This document shows, in pieces, positions 28,607 to 36,590 of a stretch of 64,000 bases of DNA (the first letter of the stretch is position 1; every line of letters starts with the position of its first letter). Both the position numbers and the translations under genes were made by a program. The notes beneath the pieces are model-generated. The model saw only the letters and a program-made list of their open reading frames with translations, was not told the origin of the DNA and did no database searches. Source of the DNA: Acidobacteriota bacterium (GTDB lineage Bacteria; Acidobacteriota; Vicinamibacteria; Vicinamibacterales; UBA2999); NCBI GenBank assembly GCA_018000455.1, contig JAGNJW010000002.1, positions 1 through 64,000 of the forward strand, given 5' to 3'.

Positions 28607-28907
28607 ATGAGCGTTGTCGTCACGCCCGGGTTCTGGAACCGTGACTCGGCCATTGCCGCTCTGGCCTTGGCCGGCATCGCGGCACATGTTGTCGCGCGAG
28701 TGGCCGGTGCGTCTGGCGTGCCCCTCCAACTCCCCCTCTGGGTGGTCCTCGGCCCGGGGGGTGCTGGTCGATGGGGCACTGGCCGCCACCTACCGCTTCC
28801 GCGACGCCCCGCGCCCCGACAGCCGCGCGTTCATCGGCCACCTGGCGCCGCGCCATCAGTTGAATCGCGTGATCATCGTGCCGGGCGGCGAACTGAGCGC
28901 TTACTGA
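28607..28907 (+). pseudogene. Internally deleted heavy-metal P-type ATPase remnant
   Basis: The frame from ATG 28607 starts with a transmembrane hairpin resembling P1B-ATPases (WNRDSAIAALALAGIAAHVV, then LPLWVVLG). From about 28755 a different frame, ending at 28907, reads GVLVDGALAATYRFRDAP and then FIGHLAPRHQLNRVIIV, which resembles the phosphorylation/HAD domain of the same family. The middle, including the DKTGT and metal-binding CPC regions, is missing, and the end lacks the SGD loop. This is best read as one ATPase gene collapsed by a large internal deletion plus frameshift. Family assignment is from memory of conserved blocks. Confidence 0.5.
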
Positions 28908-29734
28908 GGCCCTGACGAGGCCGCCACGAAGGCGTCGCGCGCCCCAACCGCCAGGTCAGGCCGATCCGAGATGATGCCATCGACGCCGAGAGCGAGCAGC
29001 CGGCGGACGTCCTCCGGCGCATCGATCGTCCACACCTGCACTGACGCCCGTTCGCGGTGGGCCCGTCTCACGAACGCCGGGCCGACGACGGGCAGCCGGC
29101 CCGACCGTTCGGGCACCTGGAAGGCGCGGTAAGGCGGCCGAGCGGCGAATGGCCAGCGCAGCCACGACAAGGCCAGGGTCCACTGCGATTCGCGCAGGGA
29201 CGCGCTGGTCGTCAGATCCGGCGCCACCTCGCGCACGCGGTCGAGCACGGCCTGATGAAAGGATCCGATGCACACCCGTGGCGCCGCACCGAGCGCTGAG
29301 ACGAGCGAGGCCACGATCTCGGCCAGCCGCGTGCTCTCGTCCTTGATCTCGATGATGACGCGCGCGCCCGGGAACCTGGTCAGTGCGGCCTGCAAGGTCG
29401 GCACTCCCTCGGGCTGGGCCACCGCGAACGCCGGCTCAGCCGGCACGAAACGGCAGCGGGCGTCGACCCGCCCCAGCTGGTCGGCGGTCCGGGTATGCAC
29501 GGGTCCGGTCGCATCGGTCGTGCGCTCGAGGGTGGGATCGTGGATAACGACCGGCACCGCGTCGGCCGAGAGCCGCACATCGCACTCGAATCCGTCGGCG
29601 CCGGCGGCCATGGCACGGCGAAACGCCGTCAGCGTGTTCTCGGGTCCGAGGCGCGCGCCGCCGCGATGGCCGAAGACGAGCGGGCGGCCGGCGGCGAACA
29701 CGGGCGCCGGCAGAAAACCGCGCGGACCTCTCAC
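28901..29734 (-). CDS. Glycerophosphodiester phosphodiesterase family protein
   Basis: Predicted 277 aa from GTG 29734. The GDPD TIM-barrel motifs are present: GHRGGARLGPENT near residues 22-34 (catalytic His and metal Glu), FECDVRLSADAVPVVIHD, IEIKDE, and the C-terminal VQVWTIDAPEDVRRLLALGV with GIISDRPD. It hydrolyses glycerophosphodiesters to glycerol-3-phosphate and an alcohol. No signal peptide, so cytoplasmic. TATTAT on the reverse strand ends 6 nt before the start, pointing to a leaderless transcript. It is divergent from the AAA+ operon, 18 bp apart. Confidence 0.87.
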   Translation of the reverse strand: MRGPRGFLPAPVFAAGRPLVFGHRGGARLGPENTLTAFRRAMAAGADGFECDVRLSADAVPVVIHDPTLERTTDATGPVHTRTADQLGRVDARCRFVPAEPAFAVAQPEGVPTLQAALTRFPGARVIIEIKDESTRLAEIVASLVSALGAAPRVCIGSFHQAVLDRVREVAPDLTTSASLRESQWTLALSWLRWPFAARPPYRAFQVPERSGRLPVVGPAFVRRAHRERASVQVWTIDAPEDVRRLLALGVDGIISDRPDLAVGARDAFVAASSGPQ

Positions 29735-29739
29735 GGCGT

Positions 29740-29747
29740 CATAATAG
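29740..29747. promoter_or_regulatory. Shared divergent -10 element between GDPD and AAA+ genes
   Basis: The 18-bp gap between two divergent starts (29734 reverse, 29753 forward) contains CATAATAG. Forward, CATAAT ends 7 nt before ATG 29753. Reverse, TATTAT ends 6 nt before GTG 29734. One AT-rich block could thus serve as the -10 for both leaderless transcripts. Confidence 0.5.
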
Positions 29748-29752
29748 AGCCT

Positions 29753-31273
29753 ATGCCCGCATCGGCCCGTCCCGCCACACTCGGCGCCCTCAAATCGGCT
29801 CTGGCCCGCGGCGACTGCGCTCGGCGCTCGGTGCGCGACGAAGTGCGCGACAACCTCATCCTCAAGCTGAGGCGCGGCGACCGCCTCTTCCCCGGGGTCG
29901 TCGGCTACGACGACACCGTCATCCCGCAGCTCGTCAACGCCATCCTGGCGAAGCACCACTTCATCCTGCTCGGCCTGCGCGGTCAGGCCAAGACGCGCCT
30001 CATCCGCGCGCTGGTCGACCTGCTCGACGACGCCATTCCCGTCGTGCCCGGCAGCGAGATCCACGACGACCCGCTGGCGCCGATCTCGGCCCACGGGCGC
30101 GCCGTGGTGGCCGCCGAAGGTGACGACATGCCACTCGAGTGGCGGCCCCGGGAGGCGCGCTACGTCGAGAAGCTGGCGACGCCGGATGTGACCATTGCCG
30201 ACCTCATCGGCGACATCGATCCGATCAAGGCGGCGGCCTCGGGCCTGCAGCTCGGCTCGGAGCTGGCCATGCACTTCGGCCTGCTGCCGCGCGCCAACCG
30301 CGGCCTCTTTGCCATAAACGAACTGCCCGACCTGGCCGGCAAGGTGCAGGTCGGCCTCTTCAACATCCTGCAGGAGGGCGACGTCCAGATCAAAGGCTTC
30401 CCCGTGCGCCTGCCGCTCGATGTCATGCTCGTCTTCACGGCCAACCCCGAGGACTACACCGCGCGTGGCAAGATCATCACGCCGCTCAAAGATCGCATCG
30501 GCGCCGAGATCCGCACCCACTACCTGGAGTCGCGCGCCGACGCGGTGGCCGTGACGACGCAGGAGGCCTGGGTCGAGCGTGGCCTCAAGGTCGACGTGCC
30601 GCCCTACGTGCGCGAGGTGGTCGAGGAAATCGCGTTCCAGGCGCGCGCCGATCGCCGGGTCGACCGGCGATCGGGCGTCAGTCAGCGCCTGCCGATCAGC
30701 GCGCTCGAGACGGTGGTGTCGAACGCGGAACGCCGCGCGCTCGGCGCCGGCGAGGGGCTGGTCGTGCCGCGGGTGACCGACGCCTACGCCGCCCTGCCGT
30801 CGATCACCGGCAAGATCGAGCTCGAGTACGAGGGCGAGCTCAAGGGCGCGCACGCCATCGCCCGCGAACTCATCCGCGGTGCCGTGGCGCAGGTCTTCGA
30901 CGGCTACTTCGTCGACGCCGACGTCTCGGCCACCGTCAACTGGTTCGACAACGGCGGCTCGGTGCTGCTCGGCGACGGCCTGCCAGCCTCGAGCCTGGTC
31001 GTCGAAGCGTCGAAGGTGCCCGGGCTCATGGAGCTGGCCGGCAAGGCCGCGTTGCCACCTGGCGCGCCGGCGCCGCTGGTGGCCTCGGCCGTGGACTTCG
31101 TGCTCGAGGGCCTCTACTCGCAGAAACGCATCGGCAGAAGCGACGCCGGTGGCTACGTCGGCACCGAGCCCGTGCGGCGGCCCCAGCCGGCCGTCCGGCA
31201 CGCGCCGGCGCTCTCGCTCGACGAAGACGACGAACCCGGCGGCCCGCCGAAGAAGAAGCGCTACTACAACTAG
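29753..31273 (+). CDS. MoxR/magnesium-chelatase-like AAA+ ATPase
   Basis: Predicted 506 aa. The Walker A variant is LLGLRGQAKTRLIRAL (Lys about 80), Walker B is LFAINELPDLAG, and sensor/arginine-finger regions follow (VMLVFTANPEDYTARGKII, TPLKDRIGAEIRTHY). A C-terminal extension with a charged tail is present. Such ATPases act with VWA-domain partners as chaperones or metal-chelatase-like remodellers. The VWA gene follows 9 bp downstream and a LON-domain gene follows that, so the three probably form one functional unit. Confidence 0.88.
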   Translation: MPASARPATLGALKSALARGDCARRSVRDEVRDNLILKLRRGDRLFPGVVGYDDTVIPQLVNAILAKHHFILLGLRGQAKTRLIRALVDLLDDAIPVVPGSEIHDDPLAPISAHGRAVVAAEGDDMPLEWRPREARYVEKLATPDVTIADLIGDIDPIKAAASGLQLGSELAMHFGLLPRANRGLFAINELPDLAGKVQVGLFNILQEGDVQIKGFPVRLPLDVMLVFTANPEDYTARGKIITPLKDRIGAEIRTHYLESRADAVAVTTQEAWVERGLKVDVPPYVREVVEEIAFQARADRRVDRRSGVSQRLPISALETVVSNAERRALGAGEGLVVPRVTDAYAALPSITGKIELEYEGELKGAHAIARELIRGAVAQVFDGYFVDADVSATVNWFDNGGSVLLGDGLPASSLVVEASKVPGLMELAGKAALPPGAPAPLVASAVDFVLEGLYSQKRIGRSDAGGYVGTEPVRRPQPAVRHAPALSLDEDDEPGGPPKKKRYYN

Positions 31274-31282
31274 GCGCAGGCG

Positions 31283-32545
31283 ATGAAGTTCAAGTACGGC
31301 AAGTACGTCCCGAGCCTGGCCGACGAGGTCGACATGGAAGAGCTCGTGTCGGCGCTCTCCGAGCTGCTGCTCTCGAGCGGGTTCCAGTCGCCGTACGGGG
31401 ACGGCTCCCTCGAGGGGGATCGCACGATGCAGGCGCTGCACGACGCCATCCTCGACGCGCTGCTGAACGGCGGCCTGCTGCCGGACGACGTGCTGGAACA
31501 GTTGTTCGGCGAACAGGCCGAGACCGCCAAGCAGCAGCTCGACGAACTCGTGCAGCAGATCATGGAGCGCATGCAGGAGGCGGGTTACATCACGCCGTCG
31601 CCGGAGCTCGAGAGCGAACGCGAGCGGCGCGCCAAGGGCGGCTCGGCCGGCGAAGGGGAGAGCGGCCAGGCGCGCTTCGAAGTCACCGACAAGGCGCTCG
31701 ACTTCCTGGGCTACCGCGCGCTGCGCGATCTGCTGGGATCGGTCGGCCATGCCAGCGCGGGGCGGCATGATACGCGCGACATGGCTACGGGCATCGACGC
31801 CAGCGGCGCTCCGAAGCCCTACGAATTCGGCGACACGCTCAACCTCGACGCCTCCAGCACCGTCCTGAACGCGGTCACGCGGGCCCACCGCTCGGGCGGC
31901 GCCGGCGCCAAGGTGCAGATCGGCTACGAAGACCTGATGGTGGCGCAGGGCGAGTATCAGAGCTCGTGCGCTACGGTCATCATGCTCGACTGCTCGCACA
32001 GCATGATTCTCTACGGCGAGGATCGCTTCACCCCGGCCAAGCAGGTGGCGATGGCGCTGTCGCAGCTCATCCGCACGCAGTACCCGGGCGACACGCTGCA
32101 CGTGGTGTTGTTCCACGACTCCGCCGAAGAGATCCCCCTGCGCGAGCTCGGACGCGTGCGCGTCGGTCCGTACTACACCAACACGCGCGAAGGCCTGAAG
32201 ATGGCCCGCCGCATCCTCGAGCGCCAGCAGAAAGACATGCGCCAGATCATCATGATCACCGACGGCAAGCCGTCGGCCATCACCCAGCCCGATGGCCGGG
32301 TCTACAAGAACGCCTTCGGCCTCGACCCGATCGTCATCAGAGAGACCTTCAGTGAGGTCTCGGCGTGCGCCAAGGCCGGCATCCTCATCAACACCTTCAT
32401 GCTGGCGCGCGACTACGACCTGGTGGCGTTCGTGCGGCGCGTGGCCTCGATGTGCCGCGGCAAGGCCTACTTCACGACGCCGCAGTCACTCGGGCAATAC
32501 GTGCTGATGGACTACCTGGACAAGAAGACCAGGACGATTCACTAG
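31283..32545 (+). CDS. VWA-domain protein, partner of the AAA+ ATPase
   Basis: Predicted 420 aa. The N-terminal half is helical and acidic. The C-terminal von Willebrand factor A domain has an intact MIDAS motif, D236-x-S238-x-S240 (DCSHS), and continues with [15 protein letters not shown] and [10 protein letters not shown]. There is no signal peptide, so it is cytoplasmic. ATG 31283 follows the AAA+ gene by 9 bp, and its TAG shares one base with the GTG of the next gene. AAA+/VWA pairs of this kind (BchI/BchD, MoxR/CoxE-like) remodel or activate client proteins; the client here is unknown. Confidence 0.87.
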   Translation: MKFKYGKYVPSLADEVDMEELVSALSELLLSSGFQSPYGDGSLEGDRTMQALHDAILDALLNGGLLPDDVLEQLFGEQAETAKQQLDELVQQIMERMQEAGYITPSPELESERERRAKGGSAGEGESGQARFEVTDKALDFLGYRALRDLLGSVGHASAGRHDTRDMATGIDASGAPKPYEFGDTLNLDASSTVLNAVTRAHRSGGAGAKVQIGYEDLMVAQGEYQSSCATVIMLDCSHSMILYGEDRFTPAKQVAMALSQLIRTQYPGDTLHVVLFHDSAEEIPLRELGRVRVGPYYTNTREGLKMARRILERQQKDMRQIIMITDGKPSAITQPDGRVYKNAFGLDPIVIRETFSEVSACAKAGILINTFMLARDYDLVAFVRRVASMCRGKAYFTTPQSLGQYVLMDYLDKKTRTIH

Positions 32546-33180
32546 TGCTGCCACCGCTGCTGCCGCTCTTCCCGTTGCCGACGACGGTGCTGTTCCCCGG
32601 CGTGTTCCTGCCGCTCCACATCTTCGAGCCCCGCTACAAGCAGATGGTGGCGCGGGCGCTCGAGGGCGATCGCATCATCGGCATGACGCTGGTCGTGCCC
32701 GGGCAGGAGGATGACGACGAGGGACGGCCCGACATCTTCCCGGTCGGGTGTGCCGGCCTCATCACGCATGTCGAACGTCAGAACGACGGCGGCTTCAACC
32801 TGATCCTCCGCGGGCTGGACAAGTTCCGGATCACCGAAGAGGAGCCGCCGACCGACGGCGTGCTCTACCGCATTGCCCACATCACCCCGATCGAGGAAGA
32901 CATCGCGCCGTCCGCGCGCGAGGCGCTGGCAGGCGCTCGACGCCGGCTCGAGACGCTGCTCGCCCCCTCGCTGCAGGGCGAGGGCGGCAGCCGGCTGCCA
33001 CGCGACATGGCCGACCCCGACCTCGTGAACGCGCTGTCGCAGTACCTGGAACTGGAACCGGTCGAGAAGCAGGCGCTGCTCGAACGCAACGGCGTGCTGG
33101 CGCGTTGTCAGACGCTGGTCGAGCTCATCGAGATGAAGCTACTCATGCAGCGCCAGCCCGATAGCGGCCTCCGGCACTAG
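32545..33180 (+). CDS. Stand-alone LON substrate-binding domain protein
   Basis: Predicted 211 aa from GTG 32545, overlapping the VWA stop by one base. It matches the Lon N-terminal substrate-recognition domain: PLFPLPTTVLFPGVFLPLHI, then FEPRYKQMVARAL, followed by VGCAGLITHVER and the helical tail. It has neither the ATPase nor the Ser-Lys protease domain. It could bind misfolded or client proteins for the adjacent AAA+/VWA pair (inference from operon structure). Confidence 0.87.
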   Translation: MLPPLLPLFPLPTTVLFPGVFLPLHIFEPRYKQMVARALEGDRIIGMTLVVPGQEDDDEGRPDIFPVGCAGLITHVERQNDGGFNLILRGLDKFRITEEEPPTDGVLYRIAHITPIEEDIAPSAREALAGARRRLETLLAPSLQGEGGSRLPRDMADPDLVNALSQYLELEPVEKQALLERNGVLARCQTLVELIEMKLLMQRQPDSGLRH

Positions 33181-33225
33181 CGAGGGCGCGGGCGCGGCGT
33201 GCTGATTCACGCTACACTCCCGCCG

Positions 33226-34251
33226 ATGCCCCGTCCCACCCGCCGCACCGCCCTGGCTTGCGCAGCTGCCACCGCTGCCGCCATCGCCACCGTTGGCGCC
33301 CGCCCTCGCGCCCAGACCGCCGCCGGGTCCGCCACGGCGCGTCTGGCCAATCTGCGCCGCTATCTGCACTACGACGTCTTCACCACCACGCCGCACGCCG
33401 GCAACCAACTGGCCGTGTTCATGGAGCCCCAGGGTCTGGCCCCCGAGGCGATGGCGGCGATGACCCGGGAGATGAACTACTCCGAATGCACGTTCGTCTT
33501 CCCCGCCGAGACCGCCGGCACCGACGTGCGATTGCGCATCTTCGGGAGGAGCGGCGAAATGCCGTTTGCCGGTCATCCGGTCATCGGCTCTGCCTTCGCC
33601 CTGGCCGACGACGGCGTCATCGCCGCCGGCCGCGACCAGTTGGTGTTCGGTCTCGGCATCGGCCCGACGCCGGTTGAGCTCGAGTGGGCGGACGGCCGCT
33701 TACGCTTCGCCTGGATGACCCAGCAGCTGCCGGCATTCGGCCCGTCGCTGCCAGCCGGCGCCGCACTCGCCGCTGCGATGGGCATCGCCGCCGCCGATCT
33801 CGTGCCGCAGCTGCCGGTGCAGGAGGTGTCGTGCGGCTCGGCGTTCTTCTACGCGCCGCTCACGACGCGCGCCGCCGTCGACCGCGTGCAGATGAACGGC
33901 CGTGAGCTCGACGCGCTCTTCACCGCCGCGAGCGTGCGACGCCGCGGGATCTTCGTGTTCACCACCGAGGCCGGGCCCGATGGCGCCACCGTCTACAGCC
34001 GGATGGTCGGCGCGACCGGTTCGGAGGATCCGGCCACGGGTTCGGCGAGTGGCCCGCTCGGCTGCTACCTGGTCAGGCACGGCCTCGTGCCGCCCTCCGC
34101 CGCCGGCGCGATCGTGAGCGCGCAGGGCGTGAAGATGTGGCGGCCGAGCCGCATCCACATCCGGCTGGCCGTGAGCGGCGGTGAGATCACTCGCGTACAG
34201 GTCGGCGGCACGAGCGTGCTGGTCGGCGACGGCCGCCTGCGATCGGCGTAG
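33226..34251 (+). CDS. PhzF-family isomerase with Tat signal
   Basis: Predicted 341 aa. Residues 1-31 look like a Tat signal (TRRTAL twin Arg, hydrophobic Ala-rich core, cleavage near ARPRAQ). The rest is a full PhzF fold (duplicated diaminopimelate-epimerase-like domains): TPHAGNQLAVF, catalytic Glu about 87 in NYSECTF, GEMPFAGHPVIGSA, and the second-half ATGSEDPATGSASG. Known PhzF proteins are cytoplasmic, so export would be unusual. TACACT ends 7 nt before ATG 33226, consistent with a leaderless mRNA; this supports this start over GTG 33199. Confidence 0.83.
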   Translation: MPRPTRRTALACAAATAAAIATVGARPRAQTAAGSATARLANLRRYLHYDVFTTTPHAGNQLAVFMEPQGLAPEAMAAMTREMNYSECTFVFPAETAGTDVRLRIFGRSGEMPFAGHPVIGSAFALADDGVIAAGRDQLVFGLGIGPTPVELEWADGRLRFAWMTQQLPAFGPSLPAGAALAAAMGIAAADLVPQLPVQEVSCGSAFFYAPLTTRAAVDRVQMNGRELDALFTAASVRRRGIFVFTTEAGPDGATVYSRMVGATGSEDPATGSASGPLGCYLVRHGLVPPSAAGAIVSAQGVKMWRPSRIHIRLAVSGGEITRVQVGGTSVLVGDGRLRSA

Positions 34252-34253
34252 CG

Positions 34254-34958
34254 ATGATCGTCCGGCCCGGCGACGGCGTCCTGCACCTCATCACGCAGCC
34301 CGACCACGCGGCCCTCGCGCGACGCCTCATGGAGCTGTGGCCCTCGCTCGGCAAGGTCGAGCGCCGGAGGGACATCCTGGCGGCGATCGAGCATCACGAC
34401 CGCGGTTGGGCGACGACCGATGCGGCCCCGATGGTCGACCCGGCGAGTGGGCGCATCCGCGACTTCATCCAGGTGCCGGTCGCGGTGCGTCAAGAAGTGT
34501 GGCCGGTCAGCGTCGCACTGCTCGCAGCGGCGCCGTGGGCGGCGGCGCTCGTGGCGCACCACGCCGTCACGGTCTACGACCGCTACCGTCACGACCCTGA
34601 GTGGCAGGACTTCTTCCCGGCGATGGCGGCGCTGCGCGACGACCACCTGGCACGGGCCGGCGGCGACCACAAGGCGCTCGTGCGCGACTACGTCTACCTG
34701 CGGCTCGGCGACCTGCTGTCGCTCGCCTTCTGCACTCGCGCCACCACGCCCGACACGCTCGGCCCATGGACGATCACGCTCGACGGTGCGCGCCTGCATG
34801 TGGCACCGAATCCGTTCCTGCTCGACGTGCCGTTTGCGATCGCAGCATGCGAGATCCCGGACGTGCCGTACCAGACCGACGAGGCGCTGGGCGCCGCCAT
34901 CCTGGCCGGACGCTCGCGGGCGCTCGAGGGCGTGGTGGCCGTCGCACCGGCGCACTGA
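34254..34958 (+). CDS. DUF3891 family protein
   Basis: Predicted 234 aa, beginning 2 bp after the PhzF stop and so probably co-transcribed. It shows the DUF3891 pattern: TQPDHAALARRLMELW, then IEHHDRGWATTDAAP and VAHHAVTVYDRY. The spaced His/Asp residues (HHD, AHH) recall HD-type metal sites. Cytoplasmic; function unknown for the family. Confidence 0.8.
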   Translation: MIVRPGDGVLHLITQPDHAALARRLMELWPSLGKVERRRDILAAIEHHDRGWATTDAAPMVDPASGRIRDFIQVPVAVRQEVWPVSVALLAAAPWAAALVAHHAVTVYDRYRHDPEWQDFFPAMAALRDDHLARAGGDHKALVRDYVYLRLGDLLSLAFCTRATTPDTLGPWTITLDGARLHVAPNPFLLDVPFAIAACEIPDVPYQTDEALGAAILAGRSRALEGVVAVAPAH

Positions 34959-34966
34959 CCGGGAGG

Positions 34967-35965
34967 CTAGCGTTGCCCGAATCGACGGGCCAACTCGTTG
35001 GCGATCTGCTCGCCGTGGAAGCGGCCGTTCTCGATGAAGATGTTGCCCGTGCGCACGCCGGCCAGCTGCCCGCCGGCGACGAACAGATCCGGCACGTTGG
35101 TCTCGAAGGTGGCCGGGTCGTGCCGCGGGATGAGCGTGTCGGCGTCGAGCTCGACGCCGGCGCCGCGCAGGAAGGCCGGATCGGCGCGGTAGCCGGTGAG
35201 CAGCAGCACCGAATCGGTCGCGACCTCCCGGCGCTCGCCCGCAGTCTCGACGACGACGACGGTGGATCGGATCTCGACGACGCGGGTATTGAAGTGCGCC
35301 GTCACCGAGCCCTCCTTGATGCGGTTCTCCATGTCGGGGCGCACCCAGTACTTCACCGACTCGCCGAGCGAATCGCCGCGGTGCACGAGCGTCACCTTGG
35401 CGCCGTTGCGGTGCAGGTCGAGCGCTGCCTCGCAGGCCGAGTTCTTGCCACCGACGATGAGCACGCGGCGTCGATAGTAGGGGTGCGGCTCGGGGTAGTA
35501 GTGGGAGACGTGCGGCAGATCCTCGCCGGGCACATCGAGCCGGTTCGGCCGGTCGTAGTAGCCCATCGCCAGCACGACGGCCCGCGCCTGCCGCACGCGC
35601 TCGGCGCCCAGGCGCGTGCGGGTCGACACGGTGAACACCACCCCGTCCCCCTCCCCTTCCCGTTCGACCGCCGTCACCGTCTCGAAGAGCGAGATCTGGA
35701 GCTGGAAGGCGTCGGCGACCTTGCGGTAGTAGCGCAGGGCCTCGGCGCGCGTCGGCTTCTCGTAGGGCGTGGTCAGCGGCACGCCGCCGATCTCGAGCAG
35801 CTCGGGCGTCGTGAAGAACACCATGTTGAGCGGAAATCGGGCGATGGCATCGACGAGCGCGCCCTGTTCGAGGACGACATAGTCGAGACCGTGATGGCGG
35901 CAGGCAATTGCCGTCGCCAGGCCGGAGGGGCCGGCCCCCACGATGAGCACATCACGCACGGACAC
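34967..35965 (-). CDS. YpdA-like FAD/NAD(P) disulfide reductase
   Basis: Predicted 332 aa from GTG 35965 (334 from ATG 35971). Two nucleotide-binding folds are seen: VLIVGAGPSGLATAIA for FAD and VLIVGGKNSACEAALDLHR for NAD(P)H. The GGKNSACEAAL signature and the HYYPEPHPY region are typical of YpdA, which reduces bacillithiol disulfide. There is no CxxC redox pair, as in YpdA. TATGAT at 35974-35979 (reverse) ends 2 nt before the ATG but 8 nt before GTG 35965, so the GTG fits a leaderless start better. It is convergent with DUF3891. Confidence 0.82.
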   Translation of the reverse strand: MSVRDVLIVGAGPSGLATAIACRHHGLDYVVLEQGALVDAIARFPLNMVFFTTPELLEIGGVPLTTPYEKPTRAEALRYYRKVADAFQLQISLFETVTAVEREGEGDGVVFTVSTRTRLGAERVRQARAVVLAMGYYDRPNRLDVPGEDLPHVSHYYPEPHPYYRRRVLIVGGKNSACEAALDLHRNGAKVTLVHRGDSLGESVKYWVRPDMENRIKEGSVTAHFNTRVVEIRSTVVVVETAGERREVATDSVLLLTGYRADPAFLRGAGVELDADTLIPRHDPATFETNVPDLFVAGGQLAGVRTGNIFIENGRFHGEQIANELARRFGQR

Positions 35966-36120
35966 AGCCATAGATCATAGCTGAGCCGCCGAATTGGCGC
36001 AGCCACCGGTCGGCAGGCATACAATGACCGCTCTCAGGGCCGGCGGCGCACCAGCCGGACCCACGCCACGCGGCCGTCGTCCCGCACCTGACGGCCGCCG
36101 CTCGCACGAGATCAATCGCC

Positions 36121-36590
36121 ATGTGCCGATGTCGCTTGTCGATCGTGCTCGTGGCCATGACCGTGGCCGTCGCGTCGCTCTCGGGCCAGCCGCCGTCCGG
36201 CCAGGCGCCGGCGCCGCCCTCCACTCCCGGCAATCAGCCACCGGTCTTCCGGGCCGGCGTCGAAGTGTTGCCGCTCGACGTGACGGTGCTCGACGCCGAC
36301 GGCCGCCAGATCGTGGACCTCACGATGGCCGAGTTCACGGTGGAAGTGGACGGCAAGCTGCGCCGGCTCGTCTCGGCCGGCTCGACATCCTGCGCGACGA
36401 GTCGAGTCGCGTCCTGGTGACGGCGCCGCTGGAAGTCTCGGTGGGCCCGTCGCCGGAAATGCGCGTCGCGCAGGGCCGCATCAGCGTGAGCGCGGTGCCG
36501 CCCGGCTCCTACCTGGCGCGCGTGAGCTTCGCCGAAGGCGGCGCCGCGCGCGGCGCCCTCATCCGTCCGTTCCGCGTGCTAGCGCGACGC
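36121..36590 (+). pseudogene. Internally deleted VWFA-related protein gene
   Basis: ATG 36121 gives a signal peptide and then the N-terminal block typical of acidobacterial VWFA-related proteins (FRAGVEVLPLDVTVLDADGR, LTMAEFTVEVDGK). At about 36370 coding jumps to another frame, whose stretch LDILRDESSRVLVTAPLEV to YLARVSFAEGGAARGAL resembles the C-terminal beta domain of the same proteins. The central VWA domain is missing. CCGGCTCG occurs twice at the join (36363-36370 and 36377-36384), as expected for a repeat-mediated event. The tail runs into the convergent peptidase gene. Confidence 0.5.

Noticed and set aside
28901..32116. A 1071-codon reverse-strand open frame covering the AAA+ and VWA genes
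   Set aside because: Only its last 277 codons are a real gene (GDPD). The rest is antisense to two well-supported genes, is rich in His/Arg/Gly and has no motif; GC-rich DNA produces such frames.
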